A stretch of 64,000 bases of DNA from JANWKQ01 sp964624635 (GTDB lineage Bacteria; Bacteroidota; Bacteroidia; CAIKAF01): NCBI GenBank assembly GCA_964624635.1, contig CAZUXM010000007.1, positions 16,367-80,366 on the forward strand, read 5' to 3'. The notes under the pieces are model-generated. The model saw nothing but the letters and a program-made list of their open reading frames with translations, was not told where the DNA came from and did not search any database. This document shows, one piece after another, positions 59,436-64,000 of the stretch. Position 1 is the first letter of the stretch; each line of letters opens with the position of its first letter. Both the position numbers and the translations under genes were made by a program.

Positions 59436-59915
59436 ATGACATCTGATCAGCACGAAAAATTTATGCAAATGGCCATTGATATCGCCATGGAAGGAATGAC
59501 TAATAATATTGGCGGTCCGTTTGGATGTGTAATAGTTAAAGAAGGAGAAGTAATAGGGAAAGGTTGTAATAGTGTAGCCAGTACCAATGACCCTACAGCT
59601 CATGCAGAAGTGGTGGCAATAAGAGATGCTTGTAAAAATTTGAATAGTTTCCAGTTAGAAGGGTGTTCTATATACACTTCTTGCGAACCATGTCCTATGT
59701 GCCTGGGAGCTATTTATTGGGCACGTCCTGCAAAAGTATATTATGGTTGTACCAAACAAGATGCAGCTGCTTTTAATTTTGATGATGATTTTATTTATAA
59801 AGAATTGGATCTTCCACTCAACGATAGAAAGATTCCTTTATACCAATGTAATCGTAAAGAATCAATCAAACTTTTTAAAGCCTGGAAAGAAAAGGAAGGA
59901 AAGACACTGTATTAA
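59436..59915 (+). CDS. Nucleoside/guanine deaminase family zinc enzyme
   Basis: A 159-residue cytidine-deaminase-fold enzyme. ATG 59436 (MTSDQHEKFMQMAIDIAMEG) is chosen over a TTG 12 bases earlier. The zinc site is HAEVVAIRDACKN with catalytic Glu, and SCEPCPMCLGAIYWARPAKV with the PCxxC ligands. The GPFGCVIVKEGEVIGKGCNS segment and GCTKQDAAAFNFDDDFIY tail match bacterial guanine deaminases (GuaD, YwkA-like) rather than tRNA adenosine deaminase TadA. It would deaminate guanine to xanthine in purine salvage. Ends at a bidirectional terminator with the convergent 231-aa gene. Confidence 0.9.
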   Translation: MTSDQHEKFMQMAIDIAMEGMTNNIGGPFGCVIVKEGEVIGKGCNSVASTNDPTAHAEVVAIRDACKNLNSFQLEGCSIYTSCEPCPMCLGAIYWARPAKVYYGCTKQDAAAFNFDDDFIYKELDLPLNDRKIPLYQCNRKESIKLFKAWKEKEGKTLY

Positions 59916-59947
59916 AAAAGGTCCTCAATTATATTGAGGACCTTTTT
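59915..59947. terminator. Bidirectional terminator between deaminase and 231-aa genes
   Basis: AAAAAGGTCCTCAAT (59915-59929) and its mirror ATTGAGGACCTTTTT (59933-59947) form a perfect 15-bp stem around a three-base loop with A- and T-tracts on the flanks. Confidence 0.88.
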
Positions 59948-59967
59948 GCGATTTGAGTTACTACTCT

Positions 59968-60663
59968 CTACTTCACCAATTTGTCGGCAGCTAACATTTC
60001 AGCCTTCAACAATTCTCTTTCTTTTGCAATAGCTAACTTGTCTTTTTTGATTACCTGTTTTTGATCAACAATAAATTCTTTACTTTTTTTAAGTCCGGCA
60101 TCATCATATGTAATCCACTGCTTCACCGTTTTTAATCTCACTTTTTGCATTTCACTTCTGTGAGTAGCTAATTTTTGCTGACAGGCTTTAATTTTTAGTA
60201 GATGATCTTGCCTTAAAGCTTCCTTATCAATGATGAAGTGCAACTCATCTCTAAAAAGATTGAGTTTAGCTTTTTCAAGATTGAGTCTAGCTTGTTGAAT
60301 TTTTAATTTGTTGCGACTCAATTTTGCTAGCTTTAATTCAATTTTGAATTGCTCTACTTCGTATTTTTCAATATGGATTGCTCTTGCTGATTTATAAAGA
60401 GACAATCTTTTTTCAGCATATTCAGATTCAAAATCGGTTAACCCACTTTTTTCCAATACAATATTTGCTGATGGTTCATCATATGTTACTTCATGTATCA
60501 TATCCACTTCAGCCAATAATGCCAATTCAAGCTTATAACCGTACAACACATTATAGGCATCTTCATTACGATGGTTTTCAAAAGATTTAGCTGCACTTAC
60601 CATTACTGTGGCACCTAACATTAATCCAATGAAAAGTGCCAATCTCAATTTTGTTGTTTTCAT
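59968..60663 (-). CDS. Secreted coiled-coil protein, unrecognised
   Basis: A 231-residue protein with signal peptide (MKTTKLRLALFIGLMLGATV, cleavage near SAA). The mature part is almost wholly helical and rich in Lys, Glu and Leu, with long heptads: ELKLAKLSRNKLKIQQARLN, LEKAKLNLFRDELHFIIDKE, MQKVRLKTVKQWITYDDAGL, KDKLAIAKERELLKAEMLAA. A periplasmic or surface coiled coil is likely. A GGAGG lies seven bases upstream of the ATG (60671-60675, minus strand), an unusual clean Shine-Dalgarno for this phylum, shared with the 137-aa gene. No family recognised. Confidence 0.65.
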   Translation of the reverse strand: MKTTKLRLALFIGLMLGATVMVSAAKSFENHRNEDAYNVLYGYKLELALLAEVDMIHEVTYDEPSANIVLEKSGLTDFESEYAEKRLSLYKSARAIHIEKYEVEQFKIELKLAKLSRNKLKIQQARLNLEKAKLNLFRDELHFIIDKEALRQDHLLKIKACQQKLATHRSEMQKVRLKTVKQWITYDDAGLKKSKEFIVDQKQVIKKDKLAIAKERELLKAEMLAADKLVK

Positions 60664-60970
60664 AATTAATCCTCCAAAATTTTAAAGATTTACATATTCT
60701 ATAAGTTTCAAATGGGGTGCCGTTATTTAAAAACCAATAAATAATGCTTTAAAAATCAATTGTTTAGAACTTATATTGGGGTTATTTCTATTGAGTGATT
60801 TTAGTCAAAATGAGAAATACTAGATCAATATGCTGCCTGTTAGGTGAAGTGTTAGTTATACACGATAGCGTAAAATAAAGCAGTTGGTTTTATTAGAGAC
60901 CATTAATAAAACAAAAAACGCCCCTGATTAATCGGAGGCGTTTTTTAATAAATACATTATAAAATGAATA
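60664..60970. other. 307-base gap between the 231-aa gene and the DEAD-box helicase
   Basis: No gene is visible. It holds the Shine-Dalgarno of the 231-aa gene at its left end and the helicase terminator at its right end (60913-60946); the rest is AT-rich without convincing repeats, tRNA-like arms or promoter pairs. Confidence 0.6.
60913..60946 (-). terminator. Terminator of the DEAD-box helicase gene
   Basis: AAAAAACGCCCCTGATT (60913-60929) and AATCGGAGGCGTTTTTT (60930-60946) pair with one mismatch and one G-T pair; the centre GATTAATC opens to a loop. On the minus strand it is followed by six Ts, 25 bases after the helicase stop. Usable in both directions. Confidence 0.78.
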
Positions 60971-62545
60971 TCAATCTTTAGCTCTTTCAACAATAGAACG
61001 TTTGCCCTTATTGTGTTTTTTAAAGTGAGCAATAATTTGTTCTGATTGTTCGTATGGTACAGTAAAGAAGCTAAATTTCTCCATTACTTTTACATTGTTA
61101 ATCATACGTTGACGTACACCGGTTTCTTTCTCAATAAAATCAACCAATCTGCGTGCACTATAATCATCCATTTTACCTTTGGCAATAAATAAACGAATAG
61201 GTTTATCCATATTATTTCCACCACCTGATAGTTCTTTGATGTTTTTATAGGCTGAAGCATCCAGGTCCTTCTCATAATTCAATTTAAGTAAAGCGGCGAT
61301 GATTTGTTCCGGCTCATTAAGCGCTAACATATCATTGGCTACTTTTTCATATTTATGAATTCCATTATTTTGTATTACTTCATTTACTGAGTCTAATAGT
61401 TGACGAACACGTGTATCAACAATATCTGTTACTTCAGGCAACTTCCGTTTTTGTATTTGTTTTTTCACCAAACGTTTTACCTGAGCAAACTTTCTGTTTT
61501 CACCGGGTGATACCAATGAAATAGACACTCCTGTTTTACCTGCACGACCTGTTCTACCAATACGGTGAACATACGTTTCGGCATCCTGTGGAAGTGAATA
61601 ATTGATTACGTGGGTAAGATCTTTTACATCAATACCACGAGCAGCTACATCTGTAGCTACAATAATATTGATGATTTTCTTTTTGAAGAGCGCCAGGGTT
61701 TTTTCACGCTGGTTTTGGGCTACATCCCCATGCATTGCTTCTGCAGCGTATCCATGTTCAATGAGCCATTGTGCTACATCGTCGGTTTGAATCTTGGTCA
61801 TACAGAAGATGATTCCGTAAAAATCTGCTTCAATATCAATCAATCTTGATAGGGCTTCATTTTTATCGCGGTCTGATACTTCCACATAATATTGATCAAC
61901 TGATTCAGCAGTGGTTTTTTGTGGCTCAATGCTTATTTCATGGTATTTACCCATGTGACGTTTAGCTATACCTAAAATTTCACGAGGCATTGTAGCTGAG
62001 AAAAGCAACATACGACGTTTTGATGGCATTTTTGAAATAATCATTTCAATGTCTTCTACAAAGCCCATGTTTAACATTTCATCAGCTTCATCTAAAATAA
62101 GATGTGATATTTTATCCAGCTTTAAAGTGCCACGGTTGATGTGGTCAATAACCCTACCTGGGGTTCCTACCACTATTTCAACGCCTTTTTTAAGGTCTTT
62201 AAATTGTGCTGTAATGCTGGTACCGCCGTACACGGTAGTAATAAAGAGTTTCTTGTCGCCCTTAAGGGAAACAATTTCCTGTGATACCTGCTGAGCAAGT
62301 TCACGTGTAGGGACTAAAATTAATGCTTGTGGATACCCTGTTTTTTCCTGTAGGAGTTCGATGAGAGGTAGGCCAAAAGCCGCTGTTTTACCTGTTCCGG
62401 TTTGTGCCTGACCTACGATATCTGCATCACCTTGCAGTAAAAGTGGAATTGATTGTTCCTGAATAGGAGTAGGATGTACGAATCCTTTTATCTCCAACGC
62501 CTTCAACGTAGACTCTGACAAACCCAAGTCTGAGAATTTTGTCAT
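60971..62545 (-). CDS. DEAD-box RNA helicase with C-terminal RNA-binding domain
   Basis: A 524-residue ATP-dependent helicase from ATG 62545 (MTKFSDLGLSESTLKALEIK); the extra N-terminal residues in the longer frame are not family-like. All motifs are present: Q motif (HPTPIQEQSIPLLLQGDADI), AQTGTGKTA, PTRELAQQ, TPGRVID, DEAD, SATMP, HRIGRTGRAG. The C-terminal ~100 residues (KPIRLFIAKGKMDDYSARRL and RQRMINNVKVMEKFSFFTVP) are the DbpA-type RNA-binding domain, which directs such helicases (CsdA/DeaD, CshA) to 23S rRNA or cold-shock roles. A good promoter lies upstream. Confidence 0.95.
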   Translation of the reverse strand: MTKFSDLGLSESTLKALEIKGFVHPTPIQEQSIPLLLQGDADIVGQAQTGTGKTAAFGLPLIELLQEKTGYPQALILVPTRELAQQVSQEIVSLKGDKKLFITTVYGGTSITAQFKDLKKGVEIVVGTPGRVIDHINRGTLKLDKISHLILDEADEMLNMGFVEDIEMIISKMPSKRRMLLFSATMPREILGIAKRHMGKYHEISIEPQKTTAESVDQYYVEVSDRDKNEALSRLIDIEADFYGIIFCMTKIQTDDVAQWLIEHGYAAEAMHGDVAQNQREKTLALFKKKIINIIVATDVAARGIDVKDLTHVINYSLPQDAETYVHRIGRTGRAGKTGVSISLVSPGENRKFAQVKRLVKKQIQKRKLPEVTDIVDTRVRQLLDSVNEVIQNNGIHKYEKVANDMLALNEPEQIIAALLKLNYEKDLDASAYKNIKELSGGGNNMDKPIRLFIAKGKMDDYSARRLVDFIEKETGVRQRMINNVKVMEKFSFFTVPYEQSEQIIAHFKKHNKGKRSIVERAKD

Positions 62546-62566
62546 AAATAAAAAACGAATTGGCTG

Positions 62567-62597
62567 CAAAGATATCACTAAATACTAACAATAACAA
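62567..62597 (-). promoter_or_regulatory. Promoter of the DEAD-box gene, TTG-N20-TATCTTTG
   Basis: Minus-strand TTG (62597-62595) and TATCTTTG (62574-62567) are 20 bases apart, a typical Bacteroidota pair. The -7 box is 21 bases before ATG 62545. Confidence 0.65.
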
Positions 62598-62807
62598 GTA
62601 TTTGGAAGTTCGGGTCTTCGGAACCGCTAATATTTACAATATTTTCAGTGGATATATGCTTTGAAACACCTTTCATCACTGCGTTTGCTGAACTGACTAA
62701 CCAAGGCGCGAATCTTGTTAAATCAAGTTCTTTTCAACTCAATTAAAGAAATACCCCATCGGTTTGAACCCTTGCTAGTTTTATGTGTAAACACTTAAAA
62801 TTTACAT

Positions 62808-63779
62808 ATGCAATTAGCCCCCAAATTTATCCTGCCTATATTATGTATTATATTTTCCAGCTCTTTGTTTGCCAGTGGAGACGAAAAACTCATCCCGGAA
62901 TACATGATTGTTAAGAATGAAAAAGATCCTTCATTAAAAACTAACGAAGCTGTATTTGTATTTATCTTTAACGATATTCCGATTTCTTCGGAGATAAGAG
63001 CCTCCAGTAATCATCAACAAAAACTGATTAATACTGATTCTCAGGGGAAATACACCTATAAAACTACTCCCGGCAAATATATATTCCAGCTTTTTTATAA
63101 TTCCGAGTATTTCGAAATCTATACGGATACTATAAAAATACGTCCCGGATTTAGAATAGAAATTGAAGTTAACTTTCAATCCTCCGTTTACCCGGTTATT
63201 ATGGATAAACCCGTAATCTATTGTTATCCAAAAGAGAGAACAGATATTCATATTGAATTAGGATTACAAGGGAAAATGTTATTTACTTACCCCATGTATA
63301 ATCAAGGTTGGGATATCACAGCTTATCCTGATGGAACAATCTCAGCCAACGATATCCCCTACAAATATTTATTCTGGGAAGGAGAAACAAAAATCAATTA
63401 TCAAACTACTTCTTGGAACGAAGGAAGTATAGTTTCAAAATATGAATTATTATCATTCATGGAGACCTCCTTAATCCAAATGGGGATGACCAGCACTGAG
63501 CAACAGGATTTTATTACGTATTGGTATCCACTCATGGCAAAGAATGAAAAAAACTATATTCATTTTGTGTTTAATGATGAGTATAATGAGTATGCAACCA
63601 TAAACATTAATCCTGTTCCAGATAACATGCTACGTGTTTATATGTTGTGGATGGATGCCACAAGTGTAAATGAATCTCTTTTAGAAAAACAAAAAATCCC
63701 TGCCTTAAAAAGGGAAGGATTTACTTTGGTAGAATGGGGTGGGTCTGAATTACCTTATCAGCCTACGTTCGCTTTTTAG
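62808..63779 (+). CDS. Secreted hypothetical protein with KPVIYxYP motif
   Basis: A 323-residue protein with a signal peptide (MQLAPKFILPILCIIFSSSL, cleavage near FASGD). A small N-terminal beta domain (EAVFVFIFNDIPISSEIRAS, KYTYKTTPGKYIFQLFYNSE) precedes the conserved segment MDKPVIYCYPKERTDIHIEL, YPMYNQGWDITAYPDGTISA and YKYLFWEGETKINYQ, which recurs in a widely distributed family of unknown function (KPVIYLYP proteins). The end has YMLWMDATSVNESLLEKQKI and LVEWGGSELPYQPTFAF. Function unknown. It lies 42 bases before the GNAT gene. Confidence 0.7.
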   Translation: MQLAPKFILPILCIIFSSSLFASGDEKLIPEYMIVKNEKDPSLKTNEAVFVFIFNDIPISSEIRASSNHQQKLINTDSQGKYTYKTTPGKYIFQLFYNSEYFEIYTDTIKIRPGFRIEIEVNFQSSVYPVIMDKPVIYCYPKERTDIHIELGLQGKMLFTYPMYNQGWDITAYPDGTISANDIPYKYLFWEGETKINYQTTSWNEGSIVSKYELLSFMETSLIQMGMTSTEQQDFITYWYPLMAKNEKNYIHFVFNDEYNEYATININPVPDNMLRVYMLWMDATSVNESLLEKQKIPALKREGFTLVEWGGSELPYQPTFAF

Positions 63780-63821
63780 TAAACAGGAGATTCTGTATCT
63801 TGGCGATACAATTTTATAAAC

Positions 63822-64000
63822 ATGGAATTTACACTTCGGCCTTTTGCCATGAGTGATCTGGAGAGCTTGGTAAAATATGCCAACAATCCTAAGATTGCTG
63901 CGAATATGACGGATGCATTTCCGCATCCGTATACAAGAGAATCGGGTGAGAAATTTATTACCATGGCAATGTCGCATGACCCTGTTCGCATTAAAGCTAT
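63822..64000 (+). CDS. GNAT-family acetyltransferase, partial (C-terminus beyond window)
   Basis: An open frame from ATG 63822 runs off the right edge after about 59 residues: MEFTLRPFAMSDLESLVKYA, then NNPKIAANMTDAFPHPYTRE and SGEKFITMAMSHDPVRIKA. The RPFxxSDLxxLVKYxNNPxIxxxMxxxFPxPYT start is typical of RimJ/RimL-type acetyltransferases. Acetyl-CoA site not reached in the window. It overlaps or adjoins nothing else. Confidence 0.78.
   Translation, partial: MEFTLRPFAMSDLESLVKYANNPKIAANMTDAFPHPYTRESGEKFITMAMSHDPVRIKA

Noticed and set aside
62605..62800. Possible tRNA (TTCGGxxxxCCG and GGTTTGAACCC words) upstream of the KPVIYxYP gene
   Set aside because: No four-arm fold or acceptor stem can be built; the words are isolated.
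1..64000. CRISPR arrays, insertion sequences, restriction or abortive-infection systems
   Set aside because: No regularly spaced repeats, transposase, integrase, nuclease-helicase defence set or toxin-antitoxin pair was found on either strand.

Overview
The window is an AT-rich chromosomal segment from a member of the Bacteroidota, probably a Flavobacteriia/Sphingobacteriia-like lineage. The evidence is type IX secretion C-terminal sorting domains, the gliding lipoprotein GldH, TonB-dependent receptors with carboxypeptidase-like N-terminal domains, many short Cys-anchored lipoproteins, and recurrent promoter boxes of the form TAnnTTTG (some with an upstream TTG/TTTG). A run of ten Ns at 15824-15833 shows it is a scaffold from a draft or metagenome assembly. 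I see no rRNA, tRNA, CRISPR array, insertion sequence, integrase or prophage module; almost everything is chromosomal housekeeping or envelope biology.

Layout. 1-3410 (minus strand): polyisoprenyl-linked sugar transfer genes (DUF2079 membrane protein, GT2, GT39-like) and the B subunit of 3-oxoacid CoA-transferase. 3616-5338: a T9SS cargo protein and a secreted protein with a His-rich tail-collar-like C-terminus. 5423-8977: M1 peptidase, HupE/UreJ and DUF6702. 8997-13285: DEDD exonuclease, lipoproteins, a fused Opp/Dpp-type ATPase, purN and a small membrane protein. 13395-19206: PhoD-like phosphatase, glutamate dehydrogenase, TonB receptor. 19299-22216: dprA, terC, a quinone-reductase-like MDR enzyme. 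22604-29643: rpiB, a giant DUF4175 protein, an RsbW-like ATPase, ybeY, DUF456 and mnmG in one colinear block, with a perfect parS-type site just before mnmG. 29762-32538: heme oxygenase, an ArsR/SRPBCC pair with two operator palindromes, a 436-base gene-free stretch with possible RNA structure, and pheS. 32647-34960: tandem transthyretin-like lipoproteins, pgk. 35211-43431: holB, ricT, gldH, two tandem class A penicillin-binding proteins, and the A subunit of the CoA-transferase, 39 kb from its B subunit. 43490-50985: envelope proteins, a sterol-desaturase-like hydroxylase, a membrane adenylate cyclase, and a metal-handling operon (HYC_CC_PP-like protein, TonB receptor, HMA protein). 51084-64000: SDR enzyme, DUF502, T9SS protein, a variant elongation factor P, VWA protein, cyclophilin, deaminase, DEAD-box helicase and a partial GNAT acetyltransferase.

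How it fits together. Outer-membrane and surface traffic (T9SS cargo, GldH, TonB receptors, PBP1A pair, lipoproteins) is interleaved with core information genes (holB, dprA, ybeY, mnmG, pheS, efp, DEAD-box helicase). The parS-like cluster between 27.7 and 31.5 kb suggests that this part may lie on the origin side of the chromosome. The observations most worth a second look are that parS cluster, the operator-promoter architecture of the ArsR gene, the unexplained structured stretch at about 31.35-31.53 kb, the Asn-type elongation factor P, the split CoA-transferase, the tandem PBP1A duplication, and the promoter boxes that almost touch start codons. I did not find a clearly novel multi-gene defence or mobile system.
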